In this document: one piece after another, positions 52,895-62,110 of the stretch
Layout: each line of letters starts with the position of its first letter
Position numbering within the stretch: position 1 is the stretch's first letter
NCBI GenBank assembly: GCA_025358115.1
Contig: JANYKQ010000072.1
Location: 1-64,000 of the forward strand
Length of the DNA stretch: 64,000 nt
Source of the DNA: Methanomicrobiales archaeon
GTDB taxonomy: Archaea; Halobacteriota; Methanomicrobia; Methanomicrobiales; Methanospirillaceae
Direction: 5' to 3'
The notes under the pieces: model-generated
Database searches by the model: none
Told to the model about the DNA's origin: nothing
What the model saw: only the letters and a program-made list of their open reading frames with translations
Position numbers and translations under genes: made by a program

Positions 52895-53689
52895 CGGGTC
52901 CTGACAGGGAGGAGGGAAAGATCCCGATCCCAAAAACAGGGCTTCTTTTCCTCAGCAGGGTCTTACCTATGACAAAAAAAAGAGGCGATTCAAACGCTGC
53001 TGAATTGCAGGGTCATTTCCCGGTATAATCGCTTTTTTTCATAAAATACGCCCCTTTCAATGAGTTCTGGAAACGCGTGGACACCAGTTCGCCTTCAAAG
53101 AAAAATAGGATCCCCGGATTGACAAACGGAGCCCCGAATAGTTCGGGACTTCCGGAGAACCAGGAGTCCGGTTCGTGTGCCGGATATTGCCTGAGTGAAC
53201 AGTAAGATCTACTTCAATGATCATGGAATACATACACTCTTCAGGACTTGTTTCTCCGTCGGAGACGCTCTTTCCGGGAGAGCGTCCCCCCATAAAAAAG
53301 TGCAGAATTTGGGGCGTTTCGGCATATCAGATTTTTTAAACCTCAATTTTTGCCCCGTTCTGCTGAATTCGGCATGAAATGGACTCTAAAAAGTGCCCCA
53401 ACAGCACCGTTTGGCTGGCCGATCGTTTGCCGGATGGACCAATATAGGTGAAAAGTGAAAAGAAGGCCTGTTTTGGGGGTCGGACACCTGGACCCTTCGT
53501 CGGATATCGTCGTGAATTGGGGGATCTCCATAGGAATAACAGGCACAAGCACCTCCGGCAAAATGGCACTATGCAAATCGACTCGATAAAGGATCGTAAG
53601 AAAAAGATGTGGTCAATAATTTCCACCATCTTCAGACCCGGACCGCTGAAAGAAAATCAATCAACGTCCGGATAAAAAAAATCTGAATC
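52895..53689. other. Gene-free AT-richer gap with hairpins
   Basis: No gene could be supported. The 13-mer TCTCCGTCGGAGA is at 53253-53265, followed at once by the inverted repeat GACGCTCT-TTCCGGG-AGAGCGTC (53263-53285). TGCAGAATTTGGGGC (53301-53315) and GCCCCGTTCTGC (53352-53363) are an imperfect inverted pair. Possible structured RNA or decayed repeat. Confidence 0.4.
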
Positions 53690-54375
53690 AACGTCTGCCC
53701 GTAATTTTTCAATCGGGATCCGATTCAAACATCAAAATCAACATCCGGTTGAAACTCTGAAACCGGGATCCGATTGATCCGTTAACGGCTTTCAAACGCG
53801 ATCGGGTACGCGATGAGAATTTTAGAATCGGGTTCCGGTTTGAAATTCGAAATCAAAGTCTGCACAAAAATTTCAAACCGGGATCCGGTTGCGAATTCCA
53901 AATCGAGGCTTGATAAAAATTTTAGAATCATGGTCTGCTCAACAATTTTCAAAACGGGGAGTTACCTGGAAAAAATAATTCGGGCATATTTTGTATCTCC
54001 CGTCAGAAACGTATCCGTAATTTTCCTCTTTGCAATCAAGGTCTGGTTGAAAAATCAAAATCAAAGTCTGCCCGGAATATTTCAACCGGGATCCGGTTAC
54101 GAATTCCAAATCGAAGCTTGATTAAAATTTTAGAATCAAAGTCTGCTTAAAAATTTCAAATCAGGATCCGGTTGAGAAATTACAATCAAAGTTCGATCGA
54201 TCCGGATCAGGTTTTCAATCGGGATCCTGCCTGCGCTGAAAAACTTTCAATCAGGATCCGGTTGAAAAATCAAAATCAAAGCTCGAACGAAAATTTTTGG
54301 ACAGGGGCCGGTTCAAATTTTAACATCAAAGCCCGATTGAAAATTCCGGAGCAGGATCCCGTTGAAATTTTTCTA
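53690..54375. repeat. Array of degenerate alternating repeats
   Basis: About 690 bp in which a GGGATCCGGTTG-type motif (about 12 copies; good ones near 53714, 53763, 53879, 54088, 54161, 54252) alternates with an AATCAAAGTCTG-type motif (about 11 copies; near 53851, 54059, 54133, 54183, 54272). The motifs are separated by AAAATTT/GAATTCC-like spacers at irregular 20-50 bp intervals. A larger block is duplicated (about 53851-53945 and 54057-54155). GC is well below that of the flanking genes. It is too variable to be CRISPR. No gene in it looks real. Confidence 0.75.
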
Positions 54376-54639
54376 ACCAAAAAACAGAACGCGAAATACC
54401 CGGGAACATGAAAACCCGGTCTCCAATCAGCGAACAGGAACCCAACCGGCCCACCAATCCAAGACCCCCGGCACCCAAACCCAAAACAAGAACCCCATCG
54501 CCAAACAACTCCCCAAAAAAGAATTGCACGTAACGATGGGTATTTTACCGATACCCCATATTATTCTGTAATCATAATCCCACCTGCGTATAAGTACCAG
54601 TAACCTGCAGGTGCACAACAAAAGGAGTTCGAATAATAA

Positions 54640-56445
54640 ATGGGCAGGCTGACCGACATCTGGACCATCACGCGATGGGAAGTGAAGAAATCCTTCAACA
54701 TGATGAGCCGGGAAGTCCTCCCGTTCGCCATCGTCCTCTTCATCCTCCTGGTCGCGGTAACCGGCTTTGCCGCCCAGACGGGCATGCATCTCCAGGACGG
54801 CATGTACAGAGTGGGCGTGGATGACCCCGAGGTTGCCAGCCTGATTGCCAGCGACGCCCGCTTCACCGTGTACCAGGAAGATCAATTCACCCTGTTCGAT
54901 AACCGGAACTCATTTGACCTGATCATCGTCCACGGGCTGCTGTACCCGGGCCAGACCGACCGGGCCAAGGCGGCACAGAAGACGCTCGAACGCGATTATG
55001 CCAAGTACGTCAACTCGGTCTACAACCAGGAAGCAGATCTCTTTGCCGCATACCCGCTCTGGATCGATGTCCAGACCGTGAAAAGCGAACTCAGTTTCCT
55101 CTCTACCCAGGCAGGCCAGTACGTCCAGGCTGCCCCCAGCCGTGCAGCACCGGTACCCCAGGGGGAGATAAGCGCCATCCCCACGCCGTCTTCGTCGCTT
55201 GACTTTACCAAGGAGGAACTCCGGCAGGAACTCATCAAGACCGGTTCGAAGAACACCCAGATCTCGCGCTACACCGAGGTCCTCGCTTCCGACAGCACGA
55301 TGGGCAGTTTCAAGACGCCCTCCCAGTTATCCCCCCCGCTGCCGTTTGACTCCATCATCCTCGTCTTCGTCTTCATCTTCCCGCTCTACTTCACCTCCCA
55401 GTTCTTCATGATGAGCATCATGAACGAGCGCATCGAGCGCAAAGGCGAAGTCCTGCTCTCAACCCCCGTGGCATCCTCCTCCATCATTCTCGGCAAGATG
55501 ATCCCGTACTTCGCTGGCATGGTGGCCATCTGTATTGCGCTCACTCTCTATGTCCGGGCACCCCTCATCATCATCCTCCCCCTCATACCGGTCATCATAT
55601 TCTTCCTCGCCAATGCGCTCCTGATCGGCATGCTCTCGCGCAGTTTCAAGGAACTCTCGTTCATCTCGATCTTCTTCTCGACCGTGGCCACGTCATACCT
55701 GTTCTTCCCCAGCATCTTTGCAAACGTGCACGTCATCTCCCTCATCTCGCCGCTGACGCTTATCGTTCTCTCAATACAGGGAAACCCGTGGACAATTACC
55801 GATTACCTCTACTCCACCTCCCTCTTCTGGCTGACCGGTGCGGTCCTTTTCTACATCGGGATGAAGAACTTCAAGGAAGAGCGGCTCTTTTCGGAAAAAC
55901 CGCTCCTTCCCCGGATCCGCGAGTTCCTCTCAGAGATCATCTCCCGGAAGCACCCGTTCATCTCAGTATTTTTGCTGACCGGGTTCTCCATACCATTCGT
56001 CTTCATGGTGCAGCTGATGAGCCTCACGCTCTTTTTCAACCTGCCCATGCCGTACTCGCTGGTACTGCTCCTCATCTTTGCCGCACTGGTCGAGGAGTGT
56101 GCCAAGGGAGTCGGGATCTATGTTCTCTATGCCCAGGACCCGGCCTTCTTCACCTGGAAGAATATGCTCGCCGCCTGCGCCGCAACCGCGATAGGGTTCC
56201 TGGTTGCAGAGAAACTGCTCCTCTTCATCACGCTTGCCCAGATCACCGAATCGGTCTTTGGGAGCATCCTCTTCCTCTCGTTAGGGGTGCTCTGGATGCC
56301 GCTGCTCCTGCATTTCGCGGGTGTCCTGATCGTTGCGTGCTCGCTGAAGTTCTGGGGGCGCAAAGGGTTAGTCATCGGGCTCGTTCTTGCCACGGCCGTT
56401 CACTGCCTGTATAACCTCTACTTTATCCTGGGGTGGATCGGATGA
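54640..56445 (+). CDS. ABC-2 type permease fused to a PrsW-like membrane protease domain
   Basis: Residues 1-400 form an ABC-2 permease: a first helix (VLPFAIVLFILLVAVTGFA), a large extracytoplasmic domain (about 45-240), then five to six helices (from SIILVFVFIFPLYFTSQFFMMSIM). Residues about 440-601 add a second membrane module with EECAK (LVEECAKGVGIYVLY), then GFLVAEKLLLF and a final VHCLYNLYF. This glutamate/glutamate/histidine pattern is that of PrsW (CAAX-protease superfamily). The gene overlaps the next permease gene by 4 bp. A TATA-like GTATAAG and an AAAGGAG lie upstream. The protease activity is inferred. Confidence 0.85.
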   Translation: MGRLTDIWTITRWEVKKSFNMMSREVLPFAIVLFILLVAVTGFAAQTGMHLQDGMYRVGVDDPEVASLIASDARFTVYQEDQFTLFDNRNSFDLIIVHGLLYPGQTDRAKAAQKTLERDYAKYVNSVYNQEADLFAAYPLWIDVQTVKSELSFLSTQAGQYVQAAPSRAAPVPQGEISAIPTPSSSLDFTKEELRQELIKTGSKNTQISRYTEVLASDSTMGSFKTPSQLSPPLPFDSIILVFVFIFPLYFTSQFFMMSIMNERIERKGEVLLSTPVASSSIILGKMIPYFAGMVAICIALTLYVRAPLIIILPLIPVIIFFLANALLIGMLSRSFKELSFISIFFSTVATSYLFFPSIFANVHVISLISPLTLIVLSIQGNPWTITDYLYSTSLFWLTGAVLFYIGMKNFKEERLFSEKPLLPRIREFLSEIISRKHPFISVFLLTGFSIPFVFMVQLMSLTLFFNLPMPYSLVLLLIFAALVEECAKGVGIYVLYAQDPAFFTWKNMLAACAATAIGFLVAEKLLLFITLAQITESVFGSILFLSLGVLWMPLLLHFAGVLIVACSLKFWGRKGLVIGLVLATAVHCLYNLYFILGWIG

Positions 56446-57539
56446 AAGCACGTCACTTGTCAATCATTGCCAGAAAAGAGTTCCGGGGACTGTTCAACGA
56501 GCGCACGATCCTGCTTGCTGTCCTGCTCCAGCTCTTCATTGCGCTGTTCTCATCGTTCCTCATGGTCGGGCTCACGTCAATGTACGATCCATCCTCTCTT
56601 TCGAAATATTCGCGATATAAATACAATATCGCCTATGCCGGCAACGATTCGGCATTGCTCGGGTATCTCGAGAGCAGCCCGGACATAAACAGCCCCCGGG
56701 ACTTCCGGGTCTACCGGATGGACCTCTCTACCGCGGTTGCCGCGTTAAAAGAGCGGAAGCTATCAGCGGTTGTCTATGTGCCTGACACCTCCCCGGCGGC
56801 CGATGAACCGGTCAAGATCACCCTCTATACGCTGACCAATGATCTCCAGAGCGCAATTGTCGATGTGAAACTCAAGGATGTGTTCTTAAAATACGAAAAG
56901 GACCTTCGCCAGGTACGGGGATCGCGCCTCAGCGAACAGCCGGTCCCGGTCCGGATCCCCAAAACCACCGGGGGCGGGGACTTCTACGAATTCGTTTATG
57001 GCCTGCTGATCCCCCTGCTGGTCTTTATGCCGGCGATCATCGCATCTGCCCTGGTCATCGATCTCATCACCGAGGAGTACCAGCACGAGACGTTAGAGAC
57101 CTTAATCTCAACTCCCATTACGTTCTCCGAGATGGTCTGGGGCAAGGTGCTGGCCTGTGAGCTGCTGGTACCGATCCAGGCCGGGGCATGGCTGCTGCTC
57201 CTGATGGTCAATGGCATTGCGATCGAAAATGCCGGGCTGATCCTGCTCCAGGTTGTGGTCAGCTCGCTGATCCTGATCCTGCTCGGTGCCCTCACGGCCC
57301 TCCACTACCGCGAGAGAACCGCAGCACAGTTCATCTTCTCCACGGCACTGGTAGTCGTAATCCTCTTTGTCCTGGCACTGCCCTCAAATCCGCTCAACCT
57401 CCTCACCCGGCTTGCGGTGGGGACCGCCGGTCCCGAGCAGTGGATCGTGCTCGGGGCTACCGGAGTCATCGTCATCGTTCTCGGGTACCTGACCCAGAAA
57501 TATGCTGAACGGGTGGGAAAATCACACCATACGGGATAA
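56442..57539 (+). CDS. ABC-2 type permease
   Basis: The first helix (LAVLLQLFIALFSSFLMVGLTS) and an external domain (about 50-190) are followed by six helices (VYGLLIPLLVFMPAIIASALVIDL to WIVLGATGVIVIVLGYL). The cytoplasmic coupling loop TEEYQHETLETLISTPITFSEMVWGK is typical of NatB/ABC-2 exporters. The ATG overlaps the stop of the upstream permease-PrsW gene (ATGA), so the two subunits are made together as a likely heterodimer. The ATPase at 51039-51929 is the nearest candidate partner. Confidence 0.92.
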   Translation: MKARHLSIIARKEFRGLFNERTILLAVLLQLFIALFSSFLMVGLTSMYDPSSLSKYSRYKYNIAYAGNDSALLGYLESSPDINSPRDFRVYRMDLSTAVAALKERKLSAVVYVPDTSPAADEPVKITLYTLTNDLQSAIVDVKLKDVFLKYEKDLRQVRGSRLSEQPVPVRIPKTTGGGDFYEFVYGLLIPLLVFMPAIIASALVIDLITEEYQHETLETLISTPITFSEMVWGKVLACELLVPIQAGAWLLLLMVNGIAIENAGLILLQVVVSSLILILLGALTALHYRERTAAQFIFSTALVVVILFVLALPSNPLNLLTRLAVGTAGPEQWIVLGATGVIVIVLGYLTQKYAERVGKSHHTG

Positions 57540-57552
57540 GGAAAAAAGAGGA

Positions 57553-58038
57553 TCAGATGGATGGTGTTGTGATCATCGGCTTATCGATCGCCTTGTAAGT
57601 TACCCCTGCGCTGGTCACAAAGACCTCGACCCGGTCATTTCCCCTGCTTCCCTGGATAACCAGTTCATCGCCGCGCCGTGGTTTTCTCTCCCCATCGTTC
57701 AGGTACTTTTGAATGACCTGCCCGTCAGAGAGAGTAACTTTCATCATAACCTTCTGGACAAAGATCTCTCCTTTTCCCCCATTATAGAGCAGGTGAAGGG
57801 TAAAGTCGGGACGCTCCTTGGTCAGCTGGAGATCAACAAACTGCTCAGCGGGGAGTGTATCGACAGCAACGGGTGTTGAGACTACGGTTGACACGGAAGT
57901 TGCGGTCACCGCAGAGGTGGGCAGAAGAGTGAGGGTCTCCACCGGTTTGATCTCTGCCTGGGTCGGACTCGTACAACCCGCAGAGAGCGCACAGAGCACG
58001 AGCACAAGTGCGGCCAGCAGGAACAGGGTACTTTTCAT
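57553..58038 (-). CDS. Putative lipoprotein sharing a domain with the zinc-ribbon membrane protein
   Basis: The signal MKSTLFLLAALVLVLCALSAGC has a lipobox Cys22. After a Thr/Val linker comes a domain of about 90 residues: VDLQLTKERPDFTLHLLYNGGKG, VTLSDGQVIQKY, RGNDRVEVFVTSAG. It matches in order the C-terminal domain of the protein at 8358-9275 (GGxG, SDGQV, DRxEV). ATG at 58038 is chosen because a TATA-like AATATGTA lies about 26 bp upstream. Convergent with the permease operon. Function unknown. Confidence 0.78.
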   Translation of the reverse strand: MKSTLFLLAALVLVLCALSAGCTSPTQAEIKPVETLTLLPTSAVTATSVSTVVSTPVAVDTLPAEQFVDLQLTKERPDFTLHLLYNGGKGEIFVQKVMMKVTLSDGQVIQKYLNDGERKPRRGDELVIQGSRGNDRVEVFVTSAGVTYKAIDKPMITTPSI

Positions 58039-58229
58039 AGAGATTGCTTTTAATTTGTACATATTTCTGATTTGTGCTCGGGAAAGGAGCCGATGTGAAG
58101 CCGACCGGCTTTGTTTTATTTTTCCCCACCACACAGTTCCGGCAGGTAAAAATGCATAAAAATGCAGGAAAGAACAGTTAAATTAAAAAGGACACCCGGA
58201 TTAACGTTATGTATCAGGAGTAACAGGGA

Positions 58230-58838
58230 ATGTTCTGTCCTAAATGTGGAAAAGAGACCGATGCTTCGGGAAAATTCTGCCAGTGGTGCGGGTACGATAT
58301 CGCATCCATTCCGGTAAAGCCCGTCATCGTTCCTGAAGAGGAAGAGGGGCCGGAAGTCGGCGTGTATGCGGGTCTTGGCAGGCGGTTTATCGCGTTCATT
58401 GTCGATGCTATCCTCGTCCTCCTTATCGGAATTGTCACCATCACGTTCTTCTCGATGACGAACGGTGTGAAATATGCCTATTATATCGCAGCGCAGGGAG
58501 CGCCGGTCTCGGATCTTACCGAAGCGGGCACGTTTGATGCCGCCTTCGGCCCGATCGTTGCGGCGTTTGGCATGCTCATCATCATTGTCCCATGGCTCTA
58601 CTTCGCCGGGTTTGAATCTTCCCGCAGCCAGGCAACGCCCGGTAAAGTGCTGATGCGTATCATGGTGACAGACATGGAGGGCAACAAACCCACGTTTGCC
58701 CGGGTCACCCTCCGGCACTTTGGGAAATTTATCTCGGCTCTGATCATCTTTATCGGATTTTTGATGATCGGGCTTACCAAAAAGAAGCAGGGGCTGCATG
58801 ACAAGATTGGCAGCTGTCTCGTGCTTCTCGAGGACTAA
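58230..58838 (+). CDS. Zinc-ribbon RDD-family membrane protein
   Basis: An N-terminal zinc ribbon (CPKCGKETDASGKFCQWCG, residues 3-21) and an RDD domain (about 48-200): GLGRRFIAFIVDAILVLLIG, then QATPGKVLMRIMVTD and a last helix region ending LHDKIGSCLVLLED. Three membrane helices. RDD proteins may carry small solutes or sodium; the role here is unknown. AGGAG lies 9 bases before the ATG. Confidence 0.9.
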   Translation: MFCPKCGKETDASGKFCQWCGYDIASIPVKPVIVPEEEEGPEVGVYAGLGRRFIAFIVDAILVLLIGIVTITFFSMTNGVKYAYYIAAQGAPVSDLTEAGTFDAAFGPIVAAFGMLIIIVPWLYFAGFESSRSQATPGKVLMRIMVTDMEGNKPTFARVTLRHFGKFISALIIFIGFLMIGLTKKKQGLHDKIGSCLVLLED

Positions 58839-58957
58839 CCATTCCCTTTTAGAGACCAGTCAATTTTTTTTTTAGAGACCGCGTTTGAAATTTTTAGATT
58901 TTTCGTGTTTTTGTTTTTCCGGATAACAATCCGTTATCAGACCGGCATAAAAAAGAG

Positions 58958-59212
58958 TTATTTGTACCGGATCTTCAGGCCGAAGAGCAGGAGTATCAGG
59001 ACAAACGTGATCAGGTTTGCCGCGATGACGGGTATGGACCCGGTCCAGAACCCGTAGCAGGCCCAGAGAAGGACGCCAAACCCGAAGAGGACGAGCATGG
59101 CAAGCGAGAGGTCCCGCGTCTCTTTGAGTTTCCATGCCCGAAATACCTGGGGGATGAACGCGATTGTAGTAAGCGCCCCGGCAACAAAGCCAACAAGTTC
59201 AATGGTATCCAT
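58958..59212 (-). CDS. SemiSWEET-type small transporter
   Basis: Three membrane helices in 84 residues with the PQ-loop motif FIPQVFRAWKLKETRDLS, characteristic of SemiSWEET sugar transporters that work as dimers. AAGGAG is 7 bases before the ATG at 59212, which decides that start over the ATG two codons upstream. The transported solute in a methanogen is unknown. Confidence 0.92.
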   Translation of the reverse strand: MDTIELVGFVAGALTTIAFIPQVFRAWKLKETRDLSLAMLVLFGFGVLLWACYGFWTGSIPVIAANLITFVLILLLFGLKIRYK

Positions 59213-59285
59213 GAACATTCTCCTTAAACCATTAATCCTGATCCGATTTATACCACAGGCGTCATAAAGGATTTTTTGTCCTTCC

Positions 59286-59708
59286 TTACATGACGGAGGG
59301 TTCCGGTGAGAACTGGTCGGCGACCACCAGCCACCGCCCCGCTTCCTTCACCAGGAAGAACATGTCCCTTCCCTTCATTGTCATGGGTTGCCCCGCCATC
59401 GTGAACGAGATGGTGAAGAGGTACGTGACCACCGCACTGGACCCGGACGCGTGGAACCGGATGCGGAGATCCTGCTCGTTCCATTCGTGAATCGTCGCCA
59501 CTTCGGCAAAACCTCTCCACCCGGCAACATAGGCGTCCCGTCCTTCCAGGCACCCGGGGGCGGTGGGCACAATGGCAACCGCTTCGGGATGGATATATTC
59601 CCGGAACCGTGCTTCGTCCCATGATTCCGTCCAGCACCGGTTCATCTCCCGGATGGTCGATTCGATCTCCTTAATTTCAGAAGTCTTGTGCATTGATGAA
59701 ATCTCCAT
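59286..59708 (-). CDS. NTF2-like (SnoaL/DUF4440-type) protein
   Basis: A 140-residue cone-shaped NTF2-like fold: EIESTIREMNRCWTESWDEARFREYIHPEAVAIVP, GRDAYVAGWRGF, then FTISFTMAGQPMTMKGRDMFFLVKEAGRWLVVADQFSP. Such proteins are small enzymes or binding proteins for many substrates. ATG at 59708 is favoured because CTTTTTATC lies about 27 bp upstream. Confidence 0.85.
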   Translation of the reverse strand: MEISSMHKTSEIKEIESTIREMNRCWTESWDEARFREYIHPEAVAIVPTAPGCLEGRDAYVAGWRGFAEVATIHEWNEQDLRIRFHASGSSAVVTYLFTISFTMAGQPMTMKGRDMFFLVKEAGRWLVVADQFSPEPSVM

Positions 59709-59984
59709 TACATACGAAGAAGCAGGAATGATAAAAAGGGCATCGGGCATGCAACGCGAAAGTGTGGAGAAAAGAGAAAGGCAATTCTCCTGTCAGGAGG
59801 TTGCCTTCCCAAGCCGGAAACGGTTACCCAGCCATTCCCGCCGGTCGATCCGGGCGAGAGAATCGAACGAGCCGGCAGAACGCGGAAATTCTGTCAGGGT
59901 ATCCATATTCCCGGTTCATACCTTGCCATGCCGCGCAATAAACCATTGACGTGAGCACCCTGAAAGTAAGACGGGCTCACCGGA

Positions 59985-60422
59985 TCAGAACGGGATGCTT
60001 GCAGACTCACTGCCCAGGAGAAAGTTTTCCATCCGCCAGCACTTTGCCTCACCGTGGGGGATGCAGAGCACGGCAATATTGGGATCGTCCGGCCCCGTGA
60101 TACCCATCCTCAGGAGGAACGGGCGTTCTGCTATGAGTTTCCTGATAAGGGAATTATCGTGTACTCTTACCATTCTCCCGGTTACCCGTACCATTTCAAC
60201 GGGATCCGGGGGCCGGGGTGGAGCGGTAAAACAGACCTCTGCTTTCGGATTGATGGACAGCTGGTCGATGACATTTTTGTGTGCAACCGTATGGAAATAA
60301 AAACCGGTTGTATCCGCAAACCAGAGAAGGAATGCCCTCACCCGGGGCTGGTCACCATCCATTGTTGCAACATAACAGACCGGGTGATTCCGGGCAAACG
60401 TAGTACAGTAATCGAAGTTCAT
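59985..60422 (-). CDS. Pyridoxamine 5'-phosphate oxidase-like flavoprotein
   Basis: A split-barrel flavin-binding protein of 145 residues: VCYVATMDGDQPRVRAFLLWFADTTGFYFHT, NPKAEVCFTAPP, VRVTGRMVRV. Members bind FMN, F420 or haem; in methanogens F420 is plausible but not shown by the sequence. It stands alone upstream of the quinone-reductase-like gene. Confidence 0.88.
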   Translation of the reverse strand: MNFDYCTTFARNHPVCYVATMDGDQPRVRAFLLWFADTTGFYFHTVAHKNVIDQLSINPKAEVCFTAPPRPPDPVEMVRVTGRMVRVHDNSLIRKLIAERPFLLRMGITGPDDPNIAVLCIPHGEAKCWRMENFLLGSESASIPF

Positions 60423-60507
60423 AGCCAGTCGAACAAGAGATCAAAGGGATCAGCAAAAAAGGTTCGTGTGCCAAGAAACCGGAAGGGTATTCTCCAACCG
60501 GACCGGT

Positions 60508-61119
60508 TCACTGCAGGGACCGGCTTCTTTTAAGAAACGTTTCCCGGGTGATCTCTCCCACCTCATCAAGCCACATCTTCCGCTGCTCATCGCTGCTCGT
60601 CACGATAACCCCAAACATTCTCCGGCGAAAAAGCGGGACCCCGCAGAACGAGACAATGCAATCCTTCCAGATCCGTTCGAGCGGGTCACCAAAGACCTCC
60701 TCTTCCCGGGCTGCCGGGGTATTGGAGGTGTTGAAGACGATGACTGCCTTTGCTGCAAGGAGCCCGATAGGGATTCCTTCACCGGAATCCGTTTCAGCAA
60801 AGCGGTATGCAACCCCGGGCCGGAGGACCCGGTCGATCCAGCCTTTCAGGATCGCGGGGGGCATCCCCCACCAGTTGGGGTGCACGATCACGATCCCGTC
60901 CGCTTCAGCGATCTCCCGGCAGTGCTCCGCAATGTGCGGGGGCAGGACCGCATCACGGGCGATCTCGGGGTACAACAGAAGGGGATCGAACTTCTCCGCA
61001 TAGAGATCATGAACAATGACCTCATGGCCGGATTTACGAAGGGTGGATACCACCTCTCCTGCTATGGCGTGGTTGAAACTCCCGGGGCGGGGATGGGCAA
61101 GAATTACGGAGATCTTCAT
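60508..61119 (-). CDS. NAD(P)H:quinone oxidoreductase-like flavoprotein
   Basis: A flavodoxin-fold protein of the NQO/MdaB-like type: ISVILAHPRPGSFNHAIA, DGIVIVHPNWWGMPPAILKGWIDRVLRPGVAYRF, then KAVIVFNTSNTPAAREE. GAGGA lies 6 bases before the ATG at 61119; an ATG at 61131 overlaps the stop of the methyltransferase gene. Co-transcribed with that methyltransferase. Confidence 0.9.
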   Translation of the reverse strand: MKISVILAHPRPGSFNHAIAGEVVSTLRKSGHEVIVHDLYAEKFDPLLLYPEIARDAVLPPHIAEHCREIAEADGIVIVHPNWWGMPPAILKGWIDRVLRPGVAYRFAETDSGEGIPIGLLAAKAVIVFNTSNTPAAREEEVFGDPLERIWKDCIVSFCGVPLFRRRMFGVIVTSSDEQRKMWLDEVGEITRETFLKRSRSLQ

Positions 61120-61127
61120 CGGTTTCC

Positions 61128-61934
61128 TCATTTCCGTGCGGTGGCCTTGAAGAATGTATAGCAGAAGACGCCATCCGGCTCAGCGGTCCGGTAGAGGGCC
61201 GCAATCCCCCGGTCCCATGACACCTGGTCCATCAGCCCCTGTTTCAGTACCGCGGGACCAACCCCTTCGACCATGGCAGTAAAGGTCAGTTTTGTAAATC
61301 CCTCCACCAGCCCGGGGCGTAAGGCATCGACATAGACCATCCGGGGCGTTACCCGGACTTCCTTATACCCGGCGCCGGCCACCAGCGGGTAAAGCTGTCT
61401 CCCGATCAGGGCATTGCCACCTGCCTGCTGCTGGAGAGTTACCAGGCAGTCGATGGCCTGCCGGGCATCCGGGTTCTCCGGGTGGAAAAAGGTGGAGCCG
61501 TGATCCCCTTCAATCACCGTGAGGGTTCCACCTTCCTTGAGGAGCGGGCGAAGGTGTTCGAGCGCCCGCTTCGGCTCGGCCAGGTGCTCGAGCACAAAAC
61601 AGACAAAGATGTGATCGAAACTTGCCGGCTCAAACGCGAGCTGGAAGATATCCCCCTGCCGGAAGGTCACATTTGTGATCCCTTCCTGCCGGCACTTCTC
61701 CTCGGCCCGCTGTATTGAGTCCGCCGAAATATCGAGCGACGTGATGCGGGCACCGGGACTGTTCCGGGCCAGGATCACCGTCTGGGCACCAATCCCACAG
61801 CCGGCTTCAAGCACCCGTGAACCGGCAGGATAGCGGGTGTCGTTGTGGAGAAGTTCAGTGAGGGTCTGTGCCTGGTCCGCGAGCCGCTCCGACTCACGTG
61901 CTGAATAGCCATGAACATACGGGTGGTGTGCCAT
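61128..61934 (-). CDS. Class I SAM-dependent methyltransferase
   Basis: Rossmann methyltransferase with motif I VLEAGCGIGAQTVILA, an acidic end of strand 2 (ITSLDISADS), motif post-II RQGDIFQLAFEPASFDHIF and motif FVCFVLEHLAEPKRALEHL. The C-terminal third (FTKLTFTAMVEGVG) is typical of small-molecule methyltransferases. Substrate unknown. GAGGA precedes the ATG. Confidence 0.92.
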   Translation of the reverse strand: MAHHPYVHGYSARESERLADQAQTLTELLHNDTRYPAGSRVLEAGCGIGAQTVILARNSPGARITSLDISADSIQRAEEKCRQEGITNVTFRQGDIFQLAFEPASFDHIFVCFVLEHLAEPKRALEHLRPLLKEGGTLTVIEGDHGSTFFHPENPDARQAIDCLVTLQQQAGGNALIGRQLYPLVAGAGYKEVRVTPRMVYVDALRPGLVEGFTKLTFTAMVEGVGPAVLKQGLMDQVSWDRGIAALYRTAEPDGVFCYTFFKATARK

Positions 61935-62110
61935 TAAGAATCCTCATGAAGCCGGCTCTGATGGAGAGCACATAGCGTGCATTGTACAATTTTGTTGGTC
62001 ACTGTACAAAAATGTACTGTGATATCAGATGGAATGGCAGATGGAATGGCAGATGCTCAAAGATGCAGGAATACGAGAAACAAAAATTCACTCGGGAATG
62101 AAAAGGAAAA

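Noticed and set aside
53690-54375. CRISPR array
   Set aside because: Motifs alternate, vary in sequence and have irregular spacing, and no cas genes are in the window.
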